Source: Plazaster borealis (lineage: Eukaryota; Echinodermata; Asteroidea; Forcipulatida; Labidiasteridae). Taken from it: a stretch of DNA of 64,000 nucleotides. The position numbers and the translations under genes are program-made. Where the stretch lies: the NCBI GenBank assembly GCA_021014325.1, contig CM037459.1, positions 13,673,501 through 13,737,500 of the forward strand, given 5' to 3'. This document shows positions 21,986-33,135 of the stretch, piece by piece; position 1 is the stretch's first letter, and every line of letters starts with the position of its first letter. The notes beneath the pieces are model-generated. The model was not told where the DNA came from, ran no database searches, and was given only the letters and a program-made list of their open reading frames with translations.

Positions 21986-23790
21986 CAAATAATAAAAAAA
22001 GACAAAAAAGACACTAGACTATACACTAGACTGAAAGACAACGTTAAATTAATTGTTTCCGCTCCACCCCCCCCCAATTATTTTCAGGTGTAGTTGTGGA
22101 CATTGCGTCATGCAACCTGTCATATCAAACTGCATTTGCTGTAAAGAGGTTGATGCAGTTAGCACAAGAATGACAGATTTGGGGATCGACCTGGATTTCG
22201 GACTAATGTTTTAGCCAGCATGAATGGTTTGAAGCGTGCTGCTCCAGCAGTTCTCCAGACAGCACGTTTGCAGTACCAAGCTCAATATGGGAGAAGGGGT
22301 GTACAGGGAACGGTTGACCAGTAAGTAGTGTTTCAAGACAAAAGTGAATATATATTTAAAACTTTGAACTGTTTAATATTACCCATATTGTACATTGAAA
22401 TAAAGTTCAACAAAAGACATTGTTTTTTTGTCATTCCACCTGCACATAGTTAAAGTACACTCATGTGCACTGCACATTAAATAGAACATAGAATCAGATT
22501 AGAAAAAAACCATTACACAATTCTGAACTCGACAGAAACTTACAACTTTCCTTCCATTTTAGAATTATATTGTTTGTATATGGCCAACAAGATTACATGT
22601 AACAGTACAAGGCAGATCTGTTATAATAAACGGCTATACTTTATACTGTGTGACCTAGTAAATTCACAAGTATCCTCACTTAGTACTTATTTGTTCCATT
22701 TATTAATTTCTCATTTATCTTCATATCAACATGTGGCTTATCGTCAAGTCGTAAAATGGTGTTGGGGATATTTGGGAAGATTCAACCGGGTTCAACTCCC
22801 ATCCTGTGTAATGAATACTATCCGACGGACATACCCAAACCCAGATGGTACATACAAAGGCTTCAGCTATCCCAAACTGGATTAACATTCTTTTTTGTGT
22901 CTGCATTTTGTAATTACATGTGTCCTGCACAAAAAGTGTTTTATTTTCAAGATTTACATATTTAAATTATTGAAATACACCACAGAATTTGTTAGTTATG
23001 AATTTCAAAAGAAAAATTGACTATAGCAAGACTTCAAAAACAACAAATCAGTAGACCGAGAAACAAAAGTTGTTGAGCATTATCATGTCCTTCCTGAGAT
23101 ACTGAATTTTTTTGCATTAATATAATGCATTTTATTCACTAGCCCATTGGCCTACCAAATGCCCATCAGCTGCTGGCTATGCTCGTAAAACCATTAGCCT
23201 ATGGCTAGAAGTATATTGTCACTTTTGACCCATGTGTTTTGGTTTTTTAAATAAAAATGTCCACTTGAAAGTAATTTACACCTCTCATTCATGTACATCT
23301 CTGGTACTACCTTTTTGTATCTTGGCATAGTGTTGACACTTTCATGATATTTTTTGCAACTTTTTTAATCTAAAAATGGCAATTTACATCTGTACATGAT
23401 GTACATTTATACACTACTTCCCTAATAATGTCACGCTTCTTTTGGATAATGCAGTAAATTTTATAGCTTAAAAGCTGTAAAAACTGTTGTAATTTTAGTT
23501 TAATTAGGATGTGATTTTGTATTTGCACACTTTTTTCAACTTTCTGTTACAATATCAACTTCTGATAAATTGAAAGATTAAAATAAACATTTATTCTGGG
23601 TCACAGAATATATTTGCTTCATAATTTACATTCCTTTGGCTTGTTATTTTTAGCCTTCTGTAAAACACTGAACTTTCTAGATACCGTATTAGTTGAGACA
23701 CATTTTTCTTTATCCTAAATTCGGATTCAGACTACAATAACAATCATTTCATGTTTTTCAGTAGTTAAAAAGGGCATCGAGTATGCTCAG

Positions 23791-24058
23791 TTCAAGATTC
23801 TATGCAGCCATTTTTTTTAAAGGCATGCAGCCAGCCAGCAAACCACAAATTTTCAGTGAACAGGAAGTTTGAGATATATACAGTGTTTATTTGGGCTGCC
23901 AGGAGAATCTACAATTTTCATGATTCAAGATTCTATGCAGCCATTTTTTTTAAGGCATGCAGCCAGCCAGCAAACCACAAATTTTCAGTGAACAGGAAGT
24001 TTGAGATATATACAGTGTTTATTTGGGTTGCCAGGAAAATCTACAATTTTCATGACGG
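23791..24058. repeat. Tandem duplication, two 134-bp units
   Basis: CAAGATTCTATGCAGCCATT begins each unit, and the two copies differ at only a few positions (for example GGGCTGCCAGGAGAA and GGGTTGCCAGGAAAA). It lies in gene-free sequence of the TTAA element and looks recent. Confidence 0.9.
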
Positions 24059-24227
24059 TGAAAATAAAGTTTGTGAAGTTTAATGCTGGTTTTCCCTCCA
24101 TTTGAAATGAATTTACCCTACTCACACTTATATGTGTATGAAAAAGGAAATGGTTATACTGCATGTGTATCATCAGTTTTATGTTCTCTTCAAATGTCAG
24201 TCTTTTTTTCTTCTTGTGTGTCTTATC

Positions 24228-24616
24228 GCTCTACACCGTTCCTGCTGAAATCTGACCGTCACCCTCTATTGTGCTGGACTCTCCAATCTATATCCCATGT
24301 TTCTTGTTTCTCTTTCGACTCAACAACGTTCCTGTTGAACTCTGACCATGACCCTCCATTGTGCTAGACTCCCCAATCTGTGTCTTCCCATGTTTCTTGT
24401 GTCCCTTTCGGCTAGTCGACGTTTCTGTTGAACTCTGACCGTGACCCTTCATTGTGCTTGACTCCCCAATCAGTGTCTTCCCATGTTTCTTGTGTCCCTT
24501 TCAGCTAGTCGACGTTTCTGTTGAACTCTGACCGTGACCCTCCATTGTGCTTGACTCCCCAATCAGTGTCTTCCCATGTTTCTTGTGTCCCTTTTGGCTA
24601 GTCGACGTTTCATGTA
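24228..24616. repeat. 93-bp tandem repeat inside the THAP-like gene
   Basis: About four units of 93 bp, a multiple of three, share GAACTCTGACCGTGACCC and ATGTTTCTTGTGTCCCTTT. The array keeps one frame on the minus strand except for a TGA in one unit, and so reads as protein repeats. Confidence 0.85.
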
Positions 24617-25850
24617 CCTCATCCGACAAATGAGCTGGCGTACTCGGTGTAGCAGACGCGGAGGGTCCAGTCGTTTCAGCTGTTCCTTCAGCATCTAGCA
24701 AAAGCAGAATAATGCAATCCATTGAGAACAAATTTAAAATTCACCCTTAAACTTCATAACTTGATTTAAATTTATGTTTTTCTTTTTTCTTTTTTTTGGG
24801 GGATTACTTTAGAAAGACACTCAACTAATATTTCACTCATTCTGACCAATAAATAATGTTATCTTTCATGAGCAAAGAACGTATCTCATTTGTCATAATG
24901 AATGAAAAAGTGGTGAGTGAGTGAGTTATTTCTGTTTTATTTGTTATGGACACATGCAGATAGCTTTAAATAATCATCATGTGGTTGTGCTTTTCCTTAT
25001 CATCCCTGGCCCCATATTAATTGTCAAGTTCATACTGCAGCTGCAGCTGCAGCTCATTCAGAGACTATTGAGAGCTACAGGTAACAATGACAGGATTATA
25101 TCAACAATGACGGGTGGAAGAAGCTAGCCACTTCTATTTTACAGAGGGATTAGCATAGTAATTGTTTATTGACAATGTGAACACTATGTTTTGCCCGATA
25201 TCCGGACACCGCTTTTCCGATCATCATGATCGATCGTTTGATCAAACAATACAGCATAATGCATGACTACCATAAAATATATTTCATTAAAAGGGCCATA
25301 CAATAATATAACATGTCAAAGCCGCATTTTTTTCAAAAACGGGAAAGAACTTCGGCGGCTTGGCCGACCCGATCATCTGCGCGGGGAGTCCCCACTCTCC
25401 CCATACTGAATTTTAGTTTTACCTCCCCGGTTTCGCCTAACACTCCCCGACTTACCTGTGTTTGCTCCTTTTTTCCCCTCCGTTTGGCTCTTTCACTTTC
25501 CGGCTTTTCATCTTGCTTCCCTGCAGACCACGTTGTGGCAGTATTAGGGGCCTTCAGTGTGGGAACTGCACACTTTTTCAGGGCAGTTTTACGGGCGAAT
25601 CCAAACTCTCGCTTGGCTTCGCCAACGACTGTTTCCATGCAGTCATCAGTGAAGCATTGAATGAAGTTCGATCGCGTTGATTTACAAAACGCAACCTCTC
25701 CTTCCTAAATTAGCTGAATCTCCCAGCAATTTTAGGAAGCTACGTACCGGATTTTTATTGGTGTTCCTTGTGCAGCCTCCAACAACACACGTTTTTGGCA
25801 TTTTTAGAGACCTTCAACCATCAGGACGTGAGCTTCACGGCAGGCCTCTT
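24228..25850 (-). pseudogene. THAP-like gene with a 31-residue repeat exon, degraded
   Basis: On the minus strand a first exon near 25825-25770 codes MPKTCVVGGCTRNTNKNP, the start of a THAP zinc finger, followed by GTACGT. A downstream block (about 25690-25333) codes FTDDCMETVVGEAKREFGF and ALKKCAVPTL, matching the THAP C-terminal part (..F..DC ... AVPT), then a basic Lys/Glu-rich region. A further exon starts after CTGCTTTTGCTAG (about 24707) and codes a Ser/Thr/Ala-rich stretch and 31-residue repeats with the words KKHGKTLIGESSTMEGHG. One repeat contains a stop (TGA near 24503), and the His of the THAP C2CH motif is not visible. THAP fingers are DNA-binding domains common in transposases. 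Exon joins are inferred. Confidence 0.55.
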
Positions 25851-26139
25851 GCATCCGTCCATGCTCGCACACTGCTGTAGCCAGTGGTTGCGCAATAGCA
25901 TAAGCAAACTAATCCACCTTGCGACGTCATGAATTTTCGAACCAATCAAACGCCCTCAACGGCCAATTGCTCGAAAGTTTCGCCAATCCCCAATAATGAC
26001 CAACTTTTTTGATGTGATGTTACACAAAACCTACGAATCCAAATAACTCATGTAACTCATAAAACAGTAGTCTGATATAATATCTGCAAGGTGTATAATT
26101 GTTTCTGCTTTCCAAATTCTCACTGTAGTGACACTTTAA

Positions 26140-26321
26140 AGATTAAACTTCGGTTACCGTGACCCAATGTTGACCTTTACTTCCGGGTCAACTAGAAGAT
26201 AGACCATATCTCAAGAACTACACAGCCAATTTTCAAATTATTTTCAGTTTTAAACCTGTTGAGCATGTAAAAAAAAAACACGGAACAGCTTTGTGTTTGT
26301 TCACAAACACTTAAAGTCTAG
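26140..26321 (+). other. 3' terminus of Helitron-like copy A: tandem repeat remnant, hairpin and CTAG
   Basis: After the TTAA element the last subterminal repeat resumes. Then come a poly-A run, CGGAACAGCT (the word that also begins the element), the perfect 8-bp-stem palindrome at 26293-26310, and CTAG at 26318-26321. Confidence 0.7.
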
Positions 26322-26820
26322 TATTTAAATAGCAAGAGTGATGGTATTTAAAAAATATAATAATAATCCTATACAAAGTTTGCGCCTATCCTTTTAATAT
26401 TTACCGTTAAGCTGTCTGTGTTCGGTTAAAATTGTGCAAAATTAGATTTAAAAAACCAACAACAAAAAACCAAAAAACAAACAAACCCAAACCGCGTGTT
26501 TTGATTTACATGGATTATGACATGACGAACCATACAAACAAAAAATGGTCATGTTTTTTATATTATGTTATCTCGCATTTTTTTTACTGATGATTTCTAT
26601 TCAACGTTTGTTATGTTTATTTCAGAGGCTTTCATGTAGGTCACGTTTTCATTGTTGTAGGATGTAGTTATAAAAGTAACAGTTTTTTTTTTCTTTTTTT
26701 TTACTGTTTCTTGTTTCTTTTACTTCATAGAGCACGTACATTCTGTGGCAAAGTTTAGTTGTGCGCATGTGCGAATTTAAGGCTTGTGTACTTACTAAGT
26801 AGGTGGTGTAAACAAACAAC
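26322..26820. other. AT-rich intergenic stretch
   Basis: No gene or recognisable repeat was seen. The stretch is A- and T-rich with several homopolymer runs. Confidence 0.5.
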
Positions 26821-27197
26821 TTAAAGCCACTGGACACTATCGGTCAACCAGTCTTCTCACTTGGTGTATCTAAACATATGCACAAAATAACAAACCTGTG
26901 AAAATTTGAACTCAATTGGTCGTCGAAGTTGCGAGATAATAATGGAAGAAAAAACACCCTTGTCACACAAAGTTGTGTGCATTCAGATGCTTGATTTCGG
27001 GACCTCAAAATCTAATTCTGAGGTCTCGAAATCAAATTCGTGGAAAATAACTTCTTTCTCAAAAACTACGTTACTTCAGAGGGAGCCGATTCTCACAATG
27101 TTGTATACTATCAACAGCTCTCTATTGCTCATTACCAAGTAATTTTTTATGCTAACAATTATTTTGAGTAATTAACAATAGTGTCCACTGCCTTTAA
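26821..27197. mobile_element. MITE family M1, diverged full-length copy
   Basis: It begins TTAAAGCCACTGGACACTAT and ends with the inverse ATAGTGTCCACTGCCTTTAA. The internal words TTCTCACTTGGTGTATC, ACTACGTTACTTCAGAGGGA and TAATTTTTTATGCTAACA are shared with the copies at 2635 and 5145. It has an extra internal palindromic part (GGGACCTCAAAATCTAATTC and its near-inverse). Confidence 0.85.
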
Positions 27198-27894
27198 GGT
27201 TTTCGCAGGTTTTAAATCATCGCTGTTAGTGCCATTATTGGTGATTGAATCAGTGTATTGCCCCTTAATATGTTAACAATGCCTCTCTTCCGTCATATTG
27301 AGTTTAATTTTCACAAAATCAAAACAAAAAATATTGACGACTTTGTTCTAGGAAAAAGAAGTACAATTTGGAAATTTGTTGTAGGTGGATTTTAAGGCAC
27401 TTATGTATGTACTAAAAAAACGATGTTAAAGTGTTAAGGGAAAAATCAAAAACGGAAAATGATTCATGAGGGTATGAAGTTCCCGGATATCCGTAGACTG
27501 CGTTACTACCATTTTATGTATGTGTGTCTGATTATAGTGATACTCATCAGTGATACTGTGTGATAATAGTGACCACACGCTGTGGGTTATCATTCATGCA
27601 AAATGTGGCTGGAGTTCAGTTTTAGATTTTCCCATAGGCTGAACTCATTAATTGTCTGTTTCCAGAGATACGACGAAATGCCTCAAGAACAAGAAGATGA
27701 TACTCCATTTTATAATGTATAAATGCCCCCCCCAAAAAAAAAGAAAAAAGAAAAGAAAAAGGAAAACAAGTAGTAAGAAGGTGTAAGCGTGTTTGAAAAT
27801 CAAACTATTCATCTATTGTAAACTAATTTTCAATTCTTCACAAAAAATTCTGAAACTGAGAAATTATTTATGGTCAGGAGCACGGGTCGGGAGT
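27198..27894. other. Intergenic stretch left of the CACTA-like element
   Basis: No gene seen. An A/C-rich low-complexity run (CCCCCCCAAAAAAAAAG) lies at 27724-27770. The left terminal inverted repeat of the CACTA-like transposon should be here or just right of here, but I could not find it. Confidence 0.5.
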
Positions 27895-27900
27895 CCGGAC

Positions 27901-28035
27901 GTGGTTGCAAGTTTAGTGGTCAAAATAATTCGACACCGTTCGTGGTCATTTCTTAGAAAAAGTGACCACGAAGGTGTTAAAAAATGTTGATACGCCGACC
28001 ACGCTCTTGTGAAATTTTGACCACGTAAAGTGGTT
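27901..28035. promoter_or_regulatory. Left subterminal motif cluster of the CACTA-like element
   Basis: The words GTGGTT (27901), GTGGTC (27916, 27942), GACCAC (27964, 27997, 28019) and GTGGTT (28030) are packed in 135 bp, in both orientations. The cluster ends about 160 bp before the SAM-gene ATG. In plant Spm such subterminal repeats bind the TNPA protein and overlap the promoter; the same use here is inference. Confidence 0.55.
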
Positions 28036-29082
28036 AAAAAAACTGAGCAATATGATTGGTGCGGCATACCAGCTCGGCGTGTGATAGGCCGGCTGCTCTT
28101 CACATGATATAATGCGAGCCGCATCATCAGAGCTGCGATTGAGATGAGAGAGACGCCATTGTTTTAATTGTTCTTGACACGTCGACCTCACAATGGAGCA
28201 ATTGCTGCGGGATTGGGGCTTTGAGGATCTCATCAAGACGTTTCAAGGTAAGTTTATTTCGACAAGGAAATAAGTGAAACCATCTTCGTTTGTTCATTAG
28301 GCCATCGGCTTACGATGTCAAAAAGTCATTGACTGTTTGTGTAAAATTACTAAAAATAATCGACCGTAGATCATCATTCATGTCATTGTTTAACGTAGGC
28401 CTATCGTGTAAACAATAACTAACAGGCCTATTTATACAGTGCATGACCTGAGGATTATGAGTAGGATTGTGTCCTATGAGTATGGATTGATTGACATAGT
28501 CTGTTCCGGAAGACTAGACCTATAACGAAGTCCCCATAGTTGATTAATTTGATCATATTATATATTTTAACGGGCCATACAATATAGATAATGCATATAA
28601 CTTGGCCAGAACTGGCTGAAACAATGACGACACTAAACGATTGTCTGTCTCTGCATCATAATCTGAATTTAAACGCCGTTAAATATCCGTCATCATCGAG
28701 TCGCCTTATGAACAAAACTTATTATTATTTTTATTTCACGAGGAATCAAGCCCTCTGAGCGCCTTTTGCGTTCAATCAACATTTAATACCATTAAATTAG
28801 TGAGCTATTTTTACACTGCGAACGATGGTTTGGGGTGCCAGTGGGGTGCCAGTTGTCTTGGCCGTAGACATTGGTATTCATCCGGCCTCAAGGTTTTTAG
28901 AGATGTAAAAGGTCACCATTGTTTATTGTCTTTTCCTCGGCTTCACTGGTACCTGTACATGTACAGTGGCTTCTTTTGCATGTGTTAATCCCCGCTTATC
29001 GAAAACGTTTCGATCGCCACGTCCGGTGGTGGTGTACATGTACATGGATGGATGTACATGTATTTGTATAGCAGCACTCAGT

Positions 29083-29325
29083 CTCACTCTCTCACGCACG
29101 CACGAGCTCGTGTGTGATGACTGTAATATATATAATACCCGCCACTAACCACTGGTAACTCGCTGCTCGTGCTAGTTAACTACGCGCAGCACACAGCGAA
29201 CCAGCGAGCCGCTGGTTCGCTGTGTGCTGCGCGTGGTTAACTAGCACGAGCAGCGAGTTACCAGTGGTTAGTGGCGGGTAATACAGTCATCACACACACG
29301 AGGTCGTGCGTGAGAGAGAGAGAGA
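29083..29325. repeat. Long near-perfect palindrome, about 115-bp arms, 5-nt loop
   Basis: The left arm ends ACACAGCGAACCAGC at 29205 and the right arm starts GCTGGTTCGCTGTGT at 29211. The mirror continues outward through CTAACCACTGGTAACTCGC and the ATGACTGTAAT region to the AG/CT-rich ends. The only notable difference is an ATATAT insertion in the left arm. It lies in intron 1 of the SAM gene. Confidence 0.9.
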
Positions 29326-29989
29326 AAAGTGTTGATACTACTGCGTTACTATCCTTGCACGCATGCGCGATTCCTCCAGAAGCGCTGTACTCGTACCTTA
29401 CCCGTACCCGGATGCGCGCTACCCGGATCGTCGTCCCCACAGTACAATGTATACCAATCAGATCGCGCACTCTATAGGTCTAAGTACACGGCATTTCTTC
29501 TTGTACACATGGGCAGGAAATAAATTCAGTGTAGCGATTCGATAATCCCAAAATCAATGCCATTTAAAACAGGGATGATTGGTAGGTTTTTTGTCCACTT
29601 TTTTTCATCAATGATAATTATACATAACTTATTATTATGTTGTATCCTCATCCTTTTAAATATTCCTGAATGTTTTTCAGCCTATGAAAAAATGAAAAAA
29701 GGGGGAAAAAATCGTAAAATTGTGTGTGTTTATCAACAATAAATCCCAACACAACGGGCTCCAATTATACAAATTGTCAAGACAGTGGTTATAATAGGAA
29801 TTAAGAAAAACAAATTATAGTCCCTGTGTTTTTGTTTTAATTATCGACCACTGAGCTTGTGGTTCAGGCTTAAGGTTAATTGTGATAATAATAGTACAAT
29901 TATTTCTGAAGTGTTTGGAACTTTTTTAGCGTTTTGAAAAATTCAATTTAAACTTTCAGGTTTTTTTAAAAACTTAATGTTTGCCTTTT

Positions 29990-30249
29990 TTAATTTAGAG
30001 AATGACATTGATGATGAAGCCTTAGGACTTTTTATTCTTTTATTTAATTTTTTCCCCCGAATTCTGAGTCGGCCAGTAATGATGAAGGCTTTTAAACCTT
30101 TTTTAACTTGTATAATTTTTTTGTTCTAGTTTAGAGAATTGAGGATGGAGCCTTTAAACTTGTTTTATTCGTTTTCTTTAACTATTTTATTTTTGTTCTA
30201 ATTCAAAGAATAAACGTACCTATTGTATTTTATATTCTTTTTAATTCAG
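29990..30249 (+). repeat. Decayed tandem copies of the exon 2 acceptor and start
   Basis: TTTAGAGAATGACATTGATG at about 29995 repeats the true exon 2 start (TTCAGAGAATGACATTGATG at 30246). Weaker copies occur near 30065 (AATGATGAAGGCTTTTAAAC), 30130 (TTTAGAGAATTGAGGATGGA) and 30205 (TTCAAAGAATAAA). They are about 60-80 bp apart and separated by T-rich acceptor-like sequence. Confidence 0.7.
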
Positions 30250-30467
30250 AGAATGACATTGATGATGAAGCTTTTAAACTGCTAGACCAGGAAAAGGAAA
30301 TCATCCCTCATCTCATACCATCAATTGGAACACGTATAAAGTTTAATCAACGATATAGAGCATTCATAAGAGCACAACAAGATGCACAACCGACAACCTC
30401 GCAGGTAAAACTTCATTGAATCCGCAAACCAACCTTTGTCTTTATATAGTTATCTTGCACAAACAAA

Positions 30468-33135
30468 ATGGGGCTGTTGTGCTTTAAATGCAATCAGTAT
30501 GTGTTTGGCGGAAGCAGCGAACTGATTAAGCATTACATGATTGTCCATGCTTTGGTAGAGGGTGGACTGTTCAAGTGTTCATCTGTGCCTTGCAATCAAG
30601 CAGGTTGCTACAGAACATTCCAGTATACATGGTCCCTGAAACGACACCTAAACACCGATCATGTTGAACAATTCGATTTCAATCAGGCTCAACTAATCCC
30701 CAATGACGGTAATGATGAATTGAATAATGTCCTTGATGACCAAGATTCGGACCAGGGCTCTAATGAGGGGTTTGATGCACCAAATCTAAACATAGAGGAC
30801 GAAGCACCTGAAATGAATGATATTAAAATGAAATGTGCACAACTTGTCTGCAACTTAAGATTATCAAGTAGCATAACAACAAGCGCTGTTAATCTAGTGA
30901 CAAATCTCACTACAGATTTATTCACAGATGTTATGGAATATGTCAGATCTAAGACCAATAGAGTAATTGCCAATTTAGGAGTAAACCCACAGAATGAGCC
31001 TGAGCTGCAGTCTCTTCTTGATGATCTTAGTGAACTAGAAAAACCATTCAGTGATATTGACACAGAGCACAAGTTTTTGAAGTTCATCAAAAACTCAAAT
31101 AAGTATGTCCAGCCAGTTTCTCTTCCACTTGGAGTAGAATATGTACAAACAACAAATCCTATCACAGGTGAAGTGCAACAAAAACCCATCCAAAAGACAT
31201 TTCAATACATACCGATAAGATCCGTGTTGAAACTTGTTCTTGAAAGCCCTGGGTTGTTGGAAACAATTTTCGAGCATCACCATCATCAAACTCAAAATGG
31301 TCTTTTATTAGAATTTCAAGATGGTGAATACTTCAAGCATCATCATTTTTTTCAGGCAGCAGACAATACGTATACTTTTATATATTGATGATGTGGAGGT
31401 AACTAATCCTCTCGGAGGCAAAGCTGGAACCCACAAGCTTGGTTTCATTTATTATACCATCAAGAGTTTGCCATCGAAGTTCCTTTCAACTTTGGACCAG
31501 TGTTTCTTACTAGCAGTTTATAAGACGGCCGATGCTAAGCATTATGGGCTGGAGTCCGTAATACGTCACGTTGTTGATGACCTAAAGCTACTTGAGGTTG
31601 ATGGTGTTGATGTTGACACCAATGTGTACAGCGGAAGACTTCGTGTTGCTGTAGCCCAAGTTGTTGGAGATAACCTCGGCGTTCATGGCTTGTTAGGTTT
31701 CACAGAATCCTTTTCGGCCAATTACTCATGCAGACATTGTAAAGTCCACAAAACTGTGCTTCGAGCCCAGTCTGTTGCCGATCAAAATCTTGAAAGAAAT
31801 GAACAGAATTATGCAGAAGATGTTGCTTTGAATAGTCTGCCTGATACTGGGATAAAAAAAGAAACCATCCTAAATGAGCTACAAGCATTTCATGCTACAC
31901 ACAACTATGCGCCTGACATTATGCATGATTTGCTTGAAGGAGTTTGTTCATGGGAATTAAAACTGGTCATACGGGAACTTATACGGGCGGGAAAGTTTAC
32001 ACTGGCAATCCTAAATGAAAGATTAACAAGCTACGACTACGGTTTCCCTGATGCATCTAACAAACCCTGTTGCATTACTGAGAATGACTTAAGAAACCCT
32101 TTTGGAGCTGCTGGACAAAATGCAGCACAGATGTGGTGCCTTATGCGACATTTTTGCTTGATCATGGGTGATCTCGTGGAAGAAGAAAACATTTTTGGGG
32201 AGGTAATAGTCTTGTTACTACAGTGCATGGATGTAATTTTCTCACCTGGGGTCACAAAACAGGATACTTATTTCCTCAAAAACTTGATCCAAGACCACCA
32301 TGAGTTGTATCTTCAGCTTTTTGATGAGCATTTAAGGCCAAAGCACCATTTTATCCTCCATTACCCCAAAACAATCAGGAGATTGGGTCCTTTGTGCCAA
32401 TATTGGACTATTCGTTTTAAGGCAAAACATAACTTCTTCAAACGAATTGCACACATCATCTGCAATTTCAAAAACATTGCAAAGTCACTCGCACAGAGGC
32501 ATCAAATTCAACTCTGCCACAAAATGCTAACTAAGTCAGGATCACTAATGAGCTCAGCACTGGAAGATGGCCCAGGTACATCTGTCCTTCTAGTCTCACT
32601 TGATGATGCGGATAATATTTCACGTGCATTGGGTGGATATCCGATGTATGATGATGTGTATGTTGCAAAATGGATTAAGATGTATGGATCAACTTACAGG
32701 AAGGGGATGATGGTGGCAATTGACAAAACCGAGGATTTTGATCCAATTTTCGGAAAAATCTACCATATTCTTCTCCTGGATGCTTCTCGTGTCAAGTTAA
32801 TTGTGCAAAGATGGGCAACCGAAGGATTCTCTCGGCATTTACATGCATATGCTGTCAGACCCAGTCATCCTAATGACATGGCTGCATTGGACATTGACGA
32901 TCTAGTTGATTTCAAGCCACTCCATGCTACTAAGTCATATCTACCAGACCAAACATGGTTCAATCAGCCCAAGATACAAGATTGCATAAGTGAGGTATGT
33001 ATGCAAATTAATGTGACACGTCAAATGCACAACTTGGCTGTTAAACAGACAAATTTTGTGCAGCACAAACCTTGCCTTTCAATCTGGTTTTTGCTCAGAA
33101 GAAGTCACATTAGTAACTCTCCACTAATTCAATAA
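30468..33135 (+). pseudogene. CMC/EnSpm-type DDE transposase with N-terminal zinc fingers, one frameshift
   Basis: The first frame (30468-31388) starts with two C2H2-like fingers (CFKCNQ...H....H and CYRTFQYTWSLKRHLNTDH) and an acidic linker. It breaks near 31345 at a T7 run, and the second frame (to 33135) continues the protein. That frame has LYIDDVEVTNPLG (residues 20-32), GDNLGVHGLLGF (116-127), a CRHC pair, and DIMHDLLEGV (199-208), the acidic blocks of CMC-type transposases, then a long C-terminal region with HHFILHYPKTIRRLGPL. It would cut and join transposon ends. It lies in intron 2 of the SAM gene, 63 bp after exon 2 and 69 bp before exon 3. AATAAA overlaps its stop. TATAG at 30445-30449 would join exon 2 to it in frame. 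Confidence 0.8.

Larger units (their letters stand above)
20985..22888 (+). pseudogene. P2X7 C-terminal zinc-domain (ballast-like) protein, degraded, three exons
   Basis: Exon 1 (about 20985-21215) codes a Ser/Asp/Glu-rich start and HYRFEPLAP, a motif seen at the start of this domain. Exon 2 (22088-22320, acceptor TTTTCAG, donor GTAAGT) codes CSCGHCVMQPVISNCICC, the cysteine pattern of the zinc domain, then a QYQAQYGRRG helix. Exon 3 (up to 22888) codes AYRQVVKWCWGYLGR and IRRTYPNPDGTYKGFSYP with a TAA stop. This is the conserved cytoplasmic domain known from P2X7 receptors, which also occurs alone in many multicopy invertebrate proteins. Exon 1 shifts frame and part of exon 2 is out of frame, so this is a pseudogene. 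No receptor channel part is present. Confidence 0.75.
20635..26135. mobile_element. 5.5-kb TTAA-inserting transposon carrying zinc-domain and THAP-like gene remains
   Basis: TTAA at 20631-20634 and 26136-26139 flanks inverted ends AGTGTCACTAGAGCGA and (inverse) AGTGTCACTACAGTGA. Removing the element and one TTAA restores the reading of the surrounding tandem repeat (GAGCATTAAAGATT), so the borders are exact. A TTAA duplication is typical of piggyBac and Kolobok elements; the tips do not begin with CCY as most piggyBac ends do, so a Kolobok-like origin is the better guess. Inside are remains of two oppositely oriented genes. No transposase core was recognised. Confidence 0.75.
15590..26321 (+). 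mobile_element. Helitron-like non-autonomous element, copy A
   Basis: The left end starts TCGGAACAGCTATTG. The right end has the palindrome GTGTTTGTTCACAAACAC at 26293-26310, then seven bases and CTAG at 26318-26321, followed by T. TC at the start, and a hairpin, CTRR and host T at the end, are Helitron hallmarks. The inverted copy at 51425-56882 shares exactly these ends and most of the body. The base before the 5' TC is G in both copies, not the A expected for canonical Helitrons, so the 5' border is less certain. No Rep/helicase frame is present. It carries nested insertions at 16706-18500 and 20635-26135. Confidence 0.7.
28248..30249 (+). other. Intron 1 of the SAM gene
   Basis: It is bounded by GTAAGT and TTTAATTCAG. 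It contains the long hairpin at 29083-29325, several TGTACATG words around 28950-29060, and decayed copies of the exon 2 start at 29990-30240. No separate gene seen. Confidence 0.6.

Noticed and set aside
26318..26322. CACTA-type ends for the 5.5-kb element (CACTA...TAGTG at 20639 and 26127)
   Set aside because: CACTA/TAGTG are present near the tips, but flanking bases TGT and ACA are inverse, not a direct duplication; the TTAA duplication with AGTGTCACTA tips fits the restored target exactly.
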